DNA of 40,925 bases, taken from an uncultured Collinsella sp. Its GTDB lineage: Bacteria; Actinomycetota; Coriobacteriia; Coriobacteriales; Coriobacteriaceae. Made by a program: the position numbers and the translations under genes. The notes below the pieces were generated by a model. That model searched no databases. It saw nothing but the letters and a program-made list of their open reading frames with translations, and was not told the DNA's origin. Location of the stretch: NCBI GenBank assembly GCA_902493895.1, contig CABUQW010000018.1, positions 1 through 40,925 of the forward strand. Reading direction: 5' to 3'. The number at the start of each line of letters is the position of its first letter. Position 1 is the first letter of the stretch. Positions 1 to 8,296 of this stretch are shown here, piece by piece.

Positions 1-738
1 CAAGCCGTGGGCGCCGAGTATCCGCAGCTTTTGCTGTTGATCGTCGGCACGCTGTCCATTTTGGTGGCGGCACTTTCTATGTTTCGCCAGGACGACCTCA
101 AGCGCCGCTTTGCGTACTCGTCTGTGGAGAACGTGGGCGTTATCGCCCTGTGCCTGGGTATCGGTGGCCCTCTGGGTATCGCCGCGGCCTTGCTGCACTG
201 CGTGTTCCACGGCTTTACCAAGACGCTTGCCTTCTGCGTGTCCGGCAACATCCAGCATGCCTTTGGCACGCGTAGCCTGGCCAAGATCCAGGGCGTCGTC
301 GAGGTTGCCCCCGCAACCGCCGCGCTCGCCGTCCTGGCGCTGCTCGGTCTTGGTGCCTTCCCGCCCTTTGGCATGTTTATCTCCGAGTTCCTGACTTTTG
401 TCGCCGGTGTTACCGCCGGTCCCATGTGGCTGGTCGTCGTGGTCGCCCTCGGTCTTACCGTGGCCATCTCCGCGCTCACCCGCATCGCACTCAAGTCGGT
501 ATTCGGCCATGCGCCCCAGGGCATGGATAAGCATGAGGCCCCGGTGCTCATGCTTATCCCCGAAATCATCCTGGCTGTCATGATCTTGTGGTTTGGCATC
601 GCCACCCCGCTGCCCCTCGTGCACGGTGTGGAGACTGCGACCGGCATCGTGCTCGAGCAGGGCACCGAGGAACTTCACGCGACGCCGATGTACCGCGCTG
701 TGTTCGGTACCGAGACCGCTCAGAGCGAGGTGGAGTAA
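1..738 (+). CDS. hyfF: Hydrogenase-4 membrane subunit F-like (antiporter-type), 5' truncated
   Basis: The reading frame is open from base 1, so only the C-terminal ~245 residues are present. It belongs to the antiporter-like (NuoL/M/N, HyfB/D/F) family: several hydrophobic helices, the motif FAYSSVENVG after a charged loop (DDLKRR), and a Lys inside a helix (HGFTKTLAF) of the type used for proton translocation. The GGPLG...LLHCVFH stretch and the position directly upstream of the large hydrogenase subunit match HyfF rather than HyfB/HycC (inference from gene order). It would form part of the membrane arm of a formate hydrogenlyase complex and could couple H2 evolution to ion pumping. The C-terminal ~35 residues are soluble. 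It ends 3 bp before hyfG, so it is co-transcribed. The rest of the membrane arm lies outside the window. Confidence 0.88.
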   Translation, partial: QAVGAEYPQLLLLIVGTLSILVAALSMFRQDDLKRRFAYSSVENVGVIALCLGIGGPLGIAAALLHCVFHGFTKTLAFCVSGNIQHAFGTRSLAKIQGVVEVAPATAALAVLALLGLGAFPPFGMFISEFLTFVAGVTAGPMWLVVVVALGLTVAISALTRIALKSVFGHAPQGMDKHEAPVLMLIPEIILAVMILWFGIATPLPLVHGVETATGIVLEQGTEELHATPMYRAVFGTETAQSEVE

Positions 739-741
739 CGA

Positions 742-2514
742 ATGATTGAAACTGAGAACAAGGTGTATGCCCGTCGCTGCGAGAGCCATGTCGAGGCCCT
801 GCGCCGCGCCGTTCCGGGCTGCATCGAGAAGGTCGAGTGGCAGTGCGAGGACCAGCTGACGATTACCGTCAAGCAGGACAAGCTGCCCGAGGCCGTCCAC
901 TACCTGTATTACGAGCGCTACGGCTGGATTCCCGTGATCATCGGCAACGATGAGCGCAGCCTGTGCGGCCGTTACGCCGTGTACTACGTCATCTCCATGG
1001 AGGGGGAGGATCCCGGCTGGGTGACCGTGCGTACCGAGGTCGATCCCGCCAAGATGACGTTCCCGTCCGTGACGCCGTTCGTTCCCGCCTGCGTGTGGGG
1101 CGAGCGCGAGCTGCGCGATATGTTTGGCCTGATCCCCGAGGGTCTGCCCGATCGTCGTCGCCTGGTGCTGCCCGACGATTGGCCCAGCGGTCTGTATCCG
1201 CTGCGCAAGGACTCCATGGACTACCGCTTCCGTCCCGCTCCCGCGAGCGACATGGAAAACTACGAGTTCTTGGCCGATACCAAGGGCAAGGAGACCACGC
1301 TTGTCCCCATGGGCCCGTTGCACATTACCTCCGACGAGCCCGGTCACTTCCGCCTGTTCGTCGAGGGCGAGACGATCGTCGACGCCGACTACCGTCTGTT
1401 CTACGTGCACCGCGGCATGGAGAAGGTCGCCGAGACGCGCCTGAACTATGATGCCGTGACGTTCCTCGCCGACCGCATCTGCGGCATCTGCGGCTGCGCC
1501 CACTCGGTGGCCTATGCCGAGGCCGTCGAGCGCGCCCAGGGCATTCATGTCCCGCCGCGCGCCCAGTACATCCGCGCCATCATGCTCGAGGTCGAGCGCC
1601 TGCACTCGCATCTGCTCAACATTGGCCTGGCGTCGCACTACACGGGCTTCGACTCCGGCTTCCAGCAGTTCTTCCGCGTCCGCGAGAAGTCCATGGACCT
1701 GGCCGAGAAGCTCTCCGGTCACCGCAAGACCTACGGCCTCAACGTGATCGGCGGCGTGCGTCGCGACATTTTGGCCGAGCAGAAGCTCTCCACGCTCACG
1801 ACCATCCACCAGCTGCGCTCCGAGGTTCAGGAGCTCGTCGACGTCTTGCTCTCGACGCCCAACTTCATTGAGCGCACGAGTGGCATCGGCATCTTGGACC
1901 GCAAGATCGCACGCGACTTCTCGCCGGTCGGCCCGCTCATGCGTGGCTCGGGCTATGCCCGCGACGTGCGCTTTGACCATCCCTTCGACGGCTACGCCGA
2001 TCCGGACGTCCAAAAGATGCATGCCGCCACGGCCGACACCTGCGATGCCTTCGGCCGTACCGCCGTTCGCATCCAGGAGGTCTACGATTCGATCGACATG
2101 ATCGAGACCATGCTCGAGAACTGCCCGTCGGGCCCCATCCTCACCACGGATTGGGAGTATACCCCGCACAAGTACGCCATCGGCGCCACCGAGGCGCCGC
2201 GCGGCGAGGATGTGCACTGGGCGATGCTCGGCAATAACCAGAAGTGCTACCGCTGGCGCGCCAAGGCCGCCACGTACAGCAACTGGCCGGTCCTGCGCTA
2301 CATGTTCCGCGGCAACACCGTGGGCGATGCGGCGCTGATTGTCGGTTCGCTCGACCCGTGCTACTCCTGCACCGATCGCGTGACGGTGACCGATGTCGCC
2401 GCCAAGCGCGACCACGTGCTCGACAAGGAGCAGTTCGAGAACGTCTGGCGCGACAAGTCGCCGCTTGCGGGCGAGGGCACCATGGCCGCTCCGCTCGATG
2501 AGGAGGCGCTCTAA
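742..2514 (+). CDS. hyfG: [NiFe]-hydrogenase large (catalytic) subunit, NuoC-NuoD fusion type
   Basis: 590 residues. The N-terminal ~170 residues are a NuoC-like 30-kDa domain (ERELRDMFG near residue 121). The remainder is a NuoD/HycE-like catalytic domain. The nickel ligands are visible: RICGICG with C247 and C250, and DPCYSC with C540 and C543. The sequence after the second motif is TDR, and E. coli HycE is processed after the equivalent Arg. Cleavage after R546 would therefore remove a 44-residue tail. This fits the maturation protease gene hycI four genes downstream. It is the H2-evolving subunit of a group-4 hydrogenase, facing the cytoplasm. The start ATG lies 3 bp after the upstream stop. 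Length is close to E. coli HycE (569). Assignment to the HycE/HyfG family is secure; the symbol follows the operon order. Confidence 0.96.
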   Translation: MIETENKVYARRCESHVEALRRAVPGCIEKVEWQCEDQLTITVKQDKLPEAVHYLYYERYGWIPVIIGNDERSLCGRYAVYYVISMEGEDPGWVTVRTEVDPAKMTFPSVTPFVPACVWGERELRDMFGLIPEGLPDRRRLVLPDDWPSGLYPLRKDSMDYRFRPAPASDMENYEFLADTKGKETTLVPMGPLHITSDEPGHFRLFVEGETIVDADYRLFYVHRGMEKVAETRLNYDAVTFLADRICGICGCAHSVAYAEAVERAQGIHVPPRAQYIRAIMLEVERLHSHLLNIGLASHYTGFDSGFQQFFRVREKSMDLAEKLSGHRKTYGLNVIGGVRRDILAEQKLSTLTTIHQLRSEVQELVDVLLSTPNFIERTSGIGILDRKIARDFSPVGPLMRGSGYARDVRFDHPFDGYADPDVQKMHAATADTCDAFGRTAVRIQEVYDSIDMIETMLENCPSGPILTTDWEYTPHKYAIGATEAPRGEDVHWAMLGNNQKCYRWRAKAATYSNWPVLRYMFRGNTVGDAALIVGSLDPCYSCTDRVTVTDVAAKRDHVLDKEQFENVWRDKSPLAGEGTMAAPLDEEAL

Positions 2515-2515
2515 T

Positions 2516-3232
2516 ATGCTGAAGCTTTGGAAGGTTAACGCCAAGGCCGGCGACGCGACGGTCAAGTACCCGTTTGCGCCGTTCCCCACCAACAAGGACA
2601 TGCGCGGCAAGCCCGAGCACAATGCCGAGCTCTGCATCGCCTGCGGTGCCTGCGGCGTGGCGTGCCCGGCCGATGCCATTCGCATGGACACCGACCTTGC
2701 GGCCGATACCATCACCTGGTCGATCGACTACGGTCGCTGCATCTTCTGCGGCCGCTGCGAGGAAGCCTGCCCCATGGAGGCCATCAAGCTCACCGAGGAG
2801 TTTGAACTGGCCGTCATGAGCAAGGACGACCTCACCAGCAAGAGCGTCTATACGCTCGAGCACTGCTCGCGTTGCGGCAAGCCGTTTGCCCCGCACAAGG
2901 AGATCGACTACGCCAAGCGCCTGCTGCAAAAGACCGGCGGCATGGAGGCCATCCAGGCCGCCCGTACCGTCGGTATGTGCCAGGAGTGCAAGCGCGAGCT
3001 CGACGCCCTGCGCGCCGCCTCGGCCGTAAAGACCGGCAACGCGCACGGCATGGCTGCCAACGAGACGCTTGCGTCCGGTGAGCCCCAGGGCCCCGGCATG
3101 GAGTATCTGGGCGGCCACGGCGTGAACCCGGAGTATATCGACCGCGAGCTCAACCCCGATGCGCCCGAGATTCCCGCCGGTCCGGCGCCGGTCGAGGGCA
3201 TCATCATGGATTTTGAAACGAAGGAGGAGTAA
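2516..3232 (+). CDS. hyfH: Hydrogenase ferredoxin-like subunit, two [4Fe-4S] clusters
   Basis: 238 residues from the ATG at 2516, one base after the hyfG stop; an upstream in-frame extension would run through hyfG and is rejected. Two classical 4Fe-4S motifs are present: C40-x2-C43-x2-C46-x3-C50 followed by Pro, and C75-x2-C78-x2-C81-x3-C85 followed by Pro. Further on come CSRC (C117, C120) and CQEC (C155, C158), which could bind a metal as in HycF. The last ~75 residues are Pro/Gly-rich and poorly conserved in appearance. It is the electron-transfer subunit that passes electrons from the formate dehydrogenase side to the hydrogenase small subunit. It corresponds to HycF/HyfH. It sits 2 bp before hyfI in the same operon. 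Confidence 0.94.
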   Translation: MLKLWKVNAKAGDATVKYPFAPFPTNKDMRGKPEHNAELCIACGACGVACPADAIRMDTDLAADTITWSIDYGRCIFCGRCEEACPMEAIKLTEEFELAVMSKDDLTSKSVYTLEHCSRCGKPFAPHKEIDYAKRLLQKTGGMEAIQAARTVGMCQECKRELDALRAASAVKTGNAHGMAANETLASGEPQGPGMEYLGGHGVNPEYIDRELNPDAPEIPAGPAPVEGIIMDFETKEE

Positions 3233-3234
3233 CC

Positions 3235-4017
3235 ATGGCCGAACCCACGCTTTTGCCCGAGCGGCTCCAGTACCGCCCGACCAAGATCGAGCTCGACGAG
3301 AGCATCGAGAAGGCCAAGGCGACCCTTCTTAAGAAGATCAAGCGCTCGGTGTACGTCTACCGTGTTGACTGCGGCGGCTGCAACGGCTGCGAGATCGAGA
3401 TCTTCGGTTCCATCACGCCCGTCTTCGACGTCGAGCGCTTTGGCATCAAGGTCGTGCCCTCGCCCCGTCACGCCGATGTGCTGCTGTACACCGGTGCCGT
3501 GACGCGTGCCATGCGCATGCCGGCCCTGCGCGCCTTTGAGGCCGCACCCGATCCCAAGATCGTGGTGTCCTATGGCGCGTGCGGCTGCACCGGTGGCATC
3601 TTCTACGACAACTACTGCGTCTGGGGCGGCACGGACAAGATTCTGCCGGTCGATGTCTATATCCCCGGCTGCCCGCCCAGCCCCGCGCAGACCATCTACG
3701 GCTTTGCCATGGCACTCGGTCTGCTGGACCAAAAGCTCCATGCCGAGACCACGGTGGAGGCCGCCGGCGAGCAGGCCGATATCCTGCACCCCGGCGTGCC
3801 GTACAAGCTGCGCGTTGCCATCGAGCGCGAGGCTCGCGCCATGAGCGGCTACCGTTACGGCCGCGACCTGGCCAACGAGTTTATGGATACGCTCGAGGGT
3901 GCGCCCAAGGGCGATATCCGCGGTGCCATGGCGCTGCTCATCGACAAGCAGGACGATCCGCGCCGCGTCGAGGTGTACTCGGCGCTACAGGATCTGGTGC
4001 TGGCCGGAGGTCGCTAG
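3235..4017 (+). CDS. hyfI: [NiFe]-hydrogenase small subunit, NuoB-like
   Basis: 260 residues, NuoB/HycG family. Cluster-binding cysteines are visible in DCGGCNGCEIE (C46, C49, C52), SYGACGCTGG (C116, C118) and IPGCPPSP (C146), which are the family positions for the proximal [4Fe-4S] cluster. No signal peptide is present, as expected for a cytoplasmic group-4 enzyme. A basic segment KKIKRSVYVYRV precedes the first motif, and an ~85-residue C-terminal tail follows the fold, as in HyfI/HycG. It starts 2 bp after hyfH with a good ribosome binding site (AAGGAGGAG), and its stop is immediately followed by the next ATG. It forms the catalytic dimer with HyfG. Confidence 0.95.
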   Translation: MAEPTLLPERLQYRPTKIELDESIEKAKATLLKKIKRSVYVYRVDCGGCNGCEIEIFGSITPVFDVERFGIKVVPSPRHADVLLYTGAVTRAMRMPALRAFEAAPDPKIVVSYGACGCTGGIFYDNYCVWGGTDKILPVDVYIPGCPPSPAQTIYGFAMALGLLDQKLHAETTVEAAGEQADILHPGVPYKLRVAIEREARAMSGYRYGRDLANEFMDTLEGAPKGDIRGAMALLIDKQDDPRRVEVYSALQDLVLAGGR

Positions 4018-4599
4018 ATGGAGCTCACGGACCGCTCTGGTTACTTTGCGGGCCCCGGCATGCTCGGCGGCTCCTTTGGCGATGCCTCGCGCGCAAGCGA
4101 CGAGGCCGCCGAGGGCGTCGCCGACCCCTGTCTGGGACATGCGCCCGACCAGGTGGTCTTTTACGAGCTCACGCGTAAGTTTGTGGAGACCGAGGAAGAC
4201 GTTCCCCAGGAGGCCTGCGACGTGCTGTACTACACGCTCGCCGTGGGCCACCACACCGGCGTGCTCGACTGCTTTGAGCCGCGCCTGTCGGTGCCGGTGG
4301 ATGTCTTCTATTCGCTCGTCGACGCGCTGTCGGAGGGGGAGGCCAAGACCAAGTTCGAGGCCATCCGCTCCTTTGGCGAGTGCCAGCTCGACAAGGCGGC
4401 GGTACCGTCGCTGCTCGAGGCCTGCGACACGCTGCTCGACGAGCGTGGTTTTCGCGGGTCGGCCAAGGCCGGCATCTCGGTGTTCGACGACGACTTTGGC
4501 CTGCATGCCCAGCAGGTCGCGTTCTTAATGAAGTTTCGCGATCTGGTTGAGCGCGTGCGCGATGTGTCGGGCGTGTATCTGACGGGGAGGTTGCAGTAA
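4018..4599 (+). CDS. hyfJ: Formate hydrogenlyase maturation protein, HycH/HyfJ family
   Basis: 193 residues. From about residue 45 it resembles HycH: VVFYELTRKF, then YYTLAVGHHTGVLDC. E. coli HycH is 136 residues, so this protein carries an N-terminal extension of ~44 residues that is Gly/Asp-rich and of unknown role. HycH is needed for assembly of the formate hydrogenlyase complex; its biochemical action is not known. It starts directly after the hyfI stop with no spacer and overlaps hycI by one base (TAATG), so translation is probably coupled. An internal start would remove the extension. I keep the ATG at 4018 because of the tight operon packing. Confidence 0.85.
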   Translation: MELTDRSGYFAGPGMLGGSFGDASRASDEAAEGVADPCLGHAPDQVVFYELTRKFVETEEDVPQEACDVLYYTLAVGHHTGVLDCFEPRLSVPVDVFYSLVDALSEGEAKTKFEAIRSFGECQLDKAAVPSLLEACDTLLDERGFRGSAKAGISVFDDDFGLHAQQVAFLMKFRDLVERVRDVSGVYLTGRLQ

Positions 4600-5102
4600 T
4601 GGGTCGCGTTGTGGATGGGCGTGTGAACGGCGCCCCGTTTGCGGGCATCGTGCTCACGGCGGGAAGCGTGCTGCGTGCCGACGATGCCGCCGGCCCCGTG
4701 CTCTCCAAAAAGATGGAAGACGCACCCATCGCCGGTTGGTACACCATCGACGGCGGCCAAACGCCCGAGGACGACATCATCGAGGTCAAGCGCGAGCGTC
4801 CGCCTCGCCTGGTCTTGGTCGATGCCGCCGACATGGCGCTGCCCGTCGGGTCCATCCGCTTGCTCGACAAACGCGACGTGGCCCGCAAGTCGATGTTCAC
4901 CACGCATTCGCTTCCTTTGTCGATTCTGATCGAGGAAATCGAGCAATCGTGCGAAGATATCGTCTTCATAGGGATTCAGCCGGGCGACACGGAGTTCTAC
5001 AACCCTATGTCCCCGGAGGTCTTTGACGCCGTCGACGCCGTGTACGACGCCGTGGCCGCCAACGACTTTTCCCACTTTGTCCGCTTGGGACAAGAGCAAT
5101 AG
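4599..5102 (+). CDS. hycI: Hydrogenase maturation endopeptidase, HycI family
   Basis: 167 residues of the HycI/HybD nickel-dependent protease family. The three nickel-sensing ligands of E. coli HycI (D16, D62, H90) align with D29 in LRADDAAGP, D75 in LVDAADM and H103 in FTTHSLP. The family GN dipeptide ahead of the first Asp is GS here. A closing segment FIGIQPGDTEFYNPM matches the HycI type. The enzyme removes the C-terminal tail of the large subunit after nickel insertion; its substrate is almost certainly HyfG, whose 44-residue tail follows DPCYSC. It overlaps the preceding gene by one base. Confidence 0.93.
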   Translation: MGRVVDGRVNGAPFAGIVLTAGSVLRADDAAGPVLSKKMEDAPIAGWYTIDGGQTPEDDIIEVKRERPPRLVLVDAADMALPVGSIRLLDKRDVARKSMFTTHSLPLSILIEEIEQSCEDIVFIGIQPGDTEFYNPMSPEVFDAVDAVYDAVAANDFSHFVRLGQEQ

Positions 5103-5141
5103 GAGCGCTTGTCCCTGCTGATTAGGAAAGAAGTGATTGAC

Positions 5142-5981
5142 ATGGCAGATTCCAAGGCGGAGTACCCCGCTCCCGATTGCCTGGCGCCCGCCGCGATCGA
5201 GGCCAAGACCGAGACCGCCGGCGTGACCAAGGCTAACTTGCCGGTCGCTAAGGCCTTTCTGTTGGCAATGTTCGCCGGCGCGTTTATCGCCTTCGGCGGC
5301 CTGTTCTTTACGGTGTTTTTGAGCGACAGCACGCTGGGCTGGGGTGCCCAGCGCGTCGTGGGCGGCCTTTGCTTTTGCCTGGGCCTGGTGCTGGTGCTGG
5401 TGTGCGGCGCCGAGCTGTTTACCGGCAATTCGCTTATGGTCTGCGCACTCAAGAGCAAAAAGATCACTCTGGCTCAGATGCTCAAGGCCTGGGTCGTCGT
5501 GTGGGTCGGCAATTTTGTCGGTGCCCTGTTCATCGTCTTTTTGGTGTACATGGCCGGCATTTACAAGCTCAACGGCGAGGCGGTCGCTAACTCCATGGTG
5601 AGCGTCGCCGCCGGCAAGGTGACGATCGACTGGGTGACGATCTTCTTCCGCGGCATCCTGTGCAACATTTTTGTGTGCCTGGCCGTGTGGATCGGTACCG
5701 CCGGCAAGACCGTGGTCGATAAGGTCGTGGGCATTTTGCTGCCGATCGCTGCCTTTGTGGCCTGCGGTTTTGAGCACTGCGTTGCCAACATGTACTTTTT
5801 GCCCATGGGCGCCGTGATGCATGCATGCGGCTATGGTGCCGACGTCGCCGGCGCCGATGCGCTCAATGCTGCGGGCATTGCGTTTAACCTGTCCGCCGCC
5901 ACGCTGGGCAACATTGTGGGCGGTGCGGTTCTGGTCGCGCTCGGCTACTGGTTTATCTACGCCAAGAAGTCCGAGGCGTAA
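5142..5981 (+). CDS. focA: Formate/nitrite transporter (FNT) family channel
   Basis: 279 residues from the ATG at 5142, which has AGGAAAG upstream; an in-frame TTG 33 bp earlier lacks a site and is less likely. Six hydrophobic segments follow a ~40-residue cytoplasmic N-terminus. Family signatures are present: AELFTGNSLM in the second helix region and CGFEHCVANMYF, with the pore His of FocA (H209 in E. coli). FNT proteins are pentameric channels for formate and related small anions. Placed directly after a formate hydrogenlyase operon, as focB is after hyf in E. coli, it most likely moves formate across the membrane. Nitrite or hydrosulfide cannot be excluded from sequence. A hairpin terminator follows. 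Confidence 0.92.
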   Translation: MADSKAEYPAPDCLAPAAIEAKTETAGVTKANLPVAKAFLLAMFAGAFIAFGGLFFTVFLSDSTLGWGAQRVVGGLCFCLGLVLVLVCGAELFTGNSLMVCALKSKKITLAQMLKAWVVVWVGNFVGALFIVFLVYMAGIYKLNGEAVANSMVSVAAGKVTIDWVTIFFRGILCNIFVCLAVWIGTAGKTVVDKVVGILLPIAAFVACGFEHCVANMYFLPMGAVMHACGYGADVAGADALNAAGIAFNLSAATLGNIVGGAVLVALGYWFIYAKKSEA

Positions 5982-6004
5982 GATACCGTCTGTTTGACGT
6001 TGGG

Positions 6005-6039
6005 CCTCCCGCGGGGCGTTGCCGTGCGGGAGGTTTTTT
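6005..6039 (+). terminator. Rho-independent terminator after the hydrogenase/FNT operon
   Basis: The stem CCTCCCGC (6005-6012) pairs with GCGGGAGG (6026-6033) and is followed by six T. It lies 24 bp after the FNT stop and separates this operon from the molybdoenzyme gene. Confidence 0.85.
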
Positions 6040-6103
6040 GGGTTTGGGGCTCGTTGTCGGGCTGTTGGCCTGTTGTGTTTGGCTTGTGAAAGGGGTAATC
6101 GAG

Positions 6104-8221
6104 ATGGCATCTGCTGTGGAGCGTGACGGTCGCGCCGTGGTGACCACATGCGGGGGATGCTATGCCGATTGCGCCTTTGCGGCACGCGTTGAGGATGGGC
6201 GTGTGGTGGCTGAGTTGCCGGTGCCGGGGCATCCGTGCGCGGCGCGTGCCCTGTGCGCCCGCGGGCGCCATCGCCTGGCAATGCCGTTTGACGAGCGCGA
6301 CCGCATTGTGCACCCCATGCGCCGCCGAGCTGATGGCTCGGGGTTCGATGCGATTTCCTGGGACGAGGCGTTTGCTCAGATTGCCGAGCGTCTTTTGGGG
6401 ATTGTTGGCGAGCGCGGGCCTCGTGCGCTGGGCATGACGCTTGGCGTGCCCTCGTTCGACCGCTACTGGGCCTATCGTCTTATGCACGCGCTGGGCTCGC
6501 CCAACGTGTACGGTGCCGACGGCGCCTGCGAGGTAAGCCGACTTACCGGTTGGGAGCACAGCCTAGGTTATAGTCCTGCCTCCGACCTGGCGCATACCGA
6601 CTGCATCATGTACCTCGGGCGTTCCTTGGTGGATTCGTCGACGATGGGGGCCGTTGATGCGCTCAACGATGCGCGCCGGCGTGGGGCGAAGATTATCGTG
6701 GTCGACCCCCGGCGCAGCGGTTCGGCTGCTATTGCCGATCGCTGGCTCCGCGTGCGCCCGGGCTGCGACTTGGCGCTGCTGTTGGGTATTGTCCACGTGT
6801 TGATTGCCGAGGGCCTGTACGACCACGAGTTCGTTGCCCGCTATACCACGGGTTTTGACGAGCTGGCGCAGACTGCTGCTGTTTGGACGCCCGAGTGGGC
6901 CGAGTCGATGTGCGACGTGCCGGCAGATGACATCCGCGCGACGGCGCGCGACCTGGCTGCTGCGGCGCCTGCCGCCGTGGTCGACGCGGGCTTTCACGGT
7001 GGCATCGGCATTGCGTATGCCAACAGCACTCAGACGGCGCGCGCTATCTGCCTGGTCGATGTGCTGTTGGGCTGCCTGGGGCATGTGGGCGGTGCGCTCA
7101 ACCCACCGACGCCGCTCGCGCTGGGCGACTTGGACCCTGCGCGCTTTGCGACGCCGGCGGTGCCGCGTGAGCCCAAGTTGGGTTCCGAGCGTTATCCGCT
7201 CGTCGATCCGGTGCGCGGCCTGTGCACGACCATCGGCCAGTCGATTCTTGCCGGCGATTTGCGTGGGCTCATCGTCTATGCCAGTAACCCCGGTGCGGGC
7301 TATGGCAATGCACAGGCTTGGTTGAGTATTCTGCAGCAGCTCGACTTGCTTGTGACGATTGATATTCGCTGGTCCGAGACGGCGCGCGCTTCTGACTTCG
7401 TGCTGCCCGACGTGACGTATCTGGAGGCCGACCGCGGCGTGGGAACGGTGACAGGCGCCAACGATGCGCGCGTGTTCTACCGCAATGCCGTGCTGCCCGT
7501 GCAGCATGACGACACGCGTCCCGGTCGGGAGATTTTTGCCGGTCTGGCGCAGGCGTGTGGCGTGGGCGAGTACTTCCAGTTTACGTCTGACGATCTGGCG
7601 GCTGCCCAGGTGGCGCCTTTTGGGATCAATCTGGACGAGCTCAAGGAGCGCGGCTGGGCCGACACAGGTGTTGCGTTGCCGTCGCGCACTGGTGAGCCGG
7701 TGATTCCGCTTGCCGGCGGCAAGATTGCGCTGGCAAGCGACATATGGGAGCGAGTCGGCATGGGTCGTGTGCCCAACTGGATCGCTCCCATGGTGGAGCC
7801 CGGCCCGGGGATGTTTCGCCTCATTAGCGGCAACCGTCCCTTTGAGTCGCATACCTCGCGCAGGCTCGCGGCCCAAGGTGCCGCCGAGGCTGGATCGGAC
7901 CTGGGTGCCGTGCAGATGAATGCCGATGCTGCTGCGCACATGGGCATCGCCGACGGCGAGGTCGTCGAACTCGTGAGCGATATGGGCCGCGACCGCGTGC
8001 GCGTGGAGACGACGCCGTATCTGCATCCGGCGTGCATCTTCACCTCGGCCGCTCCCGGTGGGCGTTCGTTTGGCGCCGATGCCGGTGGCACTCAAGCCTT
8101 GGGCGTGGGCCCGCTCGACCATACGCCGTTGCGTTGGGACCCGTTGACGGGTGCCGCGCTCACCCAGGAAAACGCCGTTCGTGTGGAAAAGATCACGGAG
8201 CACGAGGATAATAACGACTGA
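6104..8221 (+). CDS. Molybdopterin oxidoreductase, DMSO-reductase family, substrate unknown
   Basis: 705 residues from the ATG at 6104 (AAAGGGG 8 bases upstream). The N-terminal [4Fe-4S] motif is C16-x2-C19-x3-C23...C51. It is followed by the molybdopterin-binding core and a C-terminal dinucleotide-binding domain (near LISGNRPFESHTSRRL). There is no Tat signal, so it is cytoplasmic. The candidate Mo ligand is C142 in GACEVSRLTG, aligned with Sec140 of E. coli FdhF. The catalytic His141 of formate dehydrogenases is Glu here, and the region around FdhF Arg333 reads GGALNPPTP with no Arg. Length matches FdhF (715), but the missing residues argue against formate oxidation. It may be closer to the thiosulfate/polysulfide reductase-like branch. 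It stands alone between a terminator and selA. Confidence 0.85.
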   Translation: MASAVERDGRAVVTTCGGCYADCAFAARVEDGRVVAELPVPGHPCAARALCARGRHRLAMPFDERDRIVHPMRRRADGSGFDAISWDEAFAQIAERLLGIVGERGPRALGMTLGVPSFDRYWAYRLMHALGSPNVYGADGACEVSRLTGWEHSLGYSPASDLAHTDCIMYLGRSLVDSSTMGAVDALNDARRRGAKIIVVDPRRSGSAAIADRWLRVRPGCDLALLLGIVHVLIAEGLYDHEFVARYTTGFDELAQTAAVWTPEWAESMCDVPADDIRATARDLAAAAPAAVVDAGFHGGIGIAYANSTQTARAICLVDVLLGCLGHVGGALNPPTPLALGDLDPARFATPAVPREPKLGSERYPLVDPVRGLCTTIGQSILAGDLRGLIVYASNPGAGYGNAQAWLSILQQLDLLVTIDIRWSETARASDFVLPDVTYLEADRGVGTVTGANDARVFYRNAVLPVQHDDTRPGREIFAGLAQACGVGEYFQFTSDDLAAAQVAPFGINLDELKERGWADTGVALPSRTGEPVIPLAGGKIALASDIWERVGMGRVPNWIAPMVEPGPGMFRLISGNRPFESHTSRRLAAQGAAEAGSDLGAVQMNADAAAHMGIADGEVVELVSDMGRDRVRVETTPYLHPACIFTSAAPGGRSFGADAGGTQALGVGPLDHTPLRWDPLTGAALTQENAVRVEKITEHEDNND

Positions 8222-8296
8222 TTGATTCAGCAGATTGATTCGGCTGGTTTTTGATGAACGACCGACTGATCTGCCCTTGGTTTTGAAAGGCTGCAC

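Noticed and set aside
2393..2515. Upstream extension of hyfH into hyfG.
   Set aside because: It would be out-of-frame coding inside a conserved gene; the ATG at 2516 is one base after the hyfG stop.
5109..5141. TTG start 33 bp upstream for the FNT gene.
   Set aside because: No ribosome binding site; the ATG at 5142 has AGGAAAG.
6104..8221. Annotation as selenocysteine formate dehydrogenase fdhF.
   Set aside because: The aligned position is a TGC Cys codon, and the neighbouring catalytic His and the Arg are missing.
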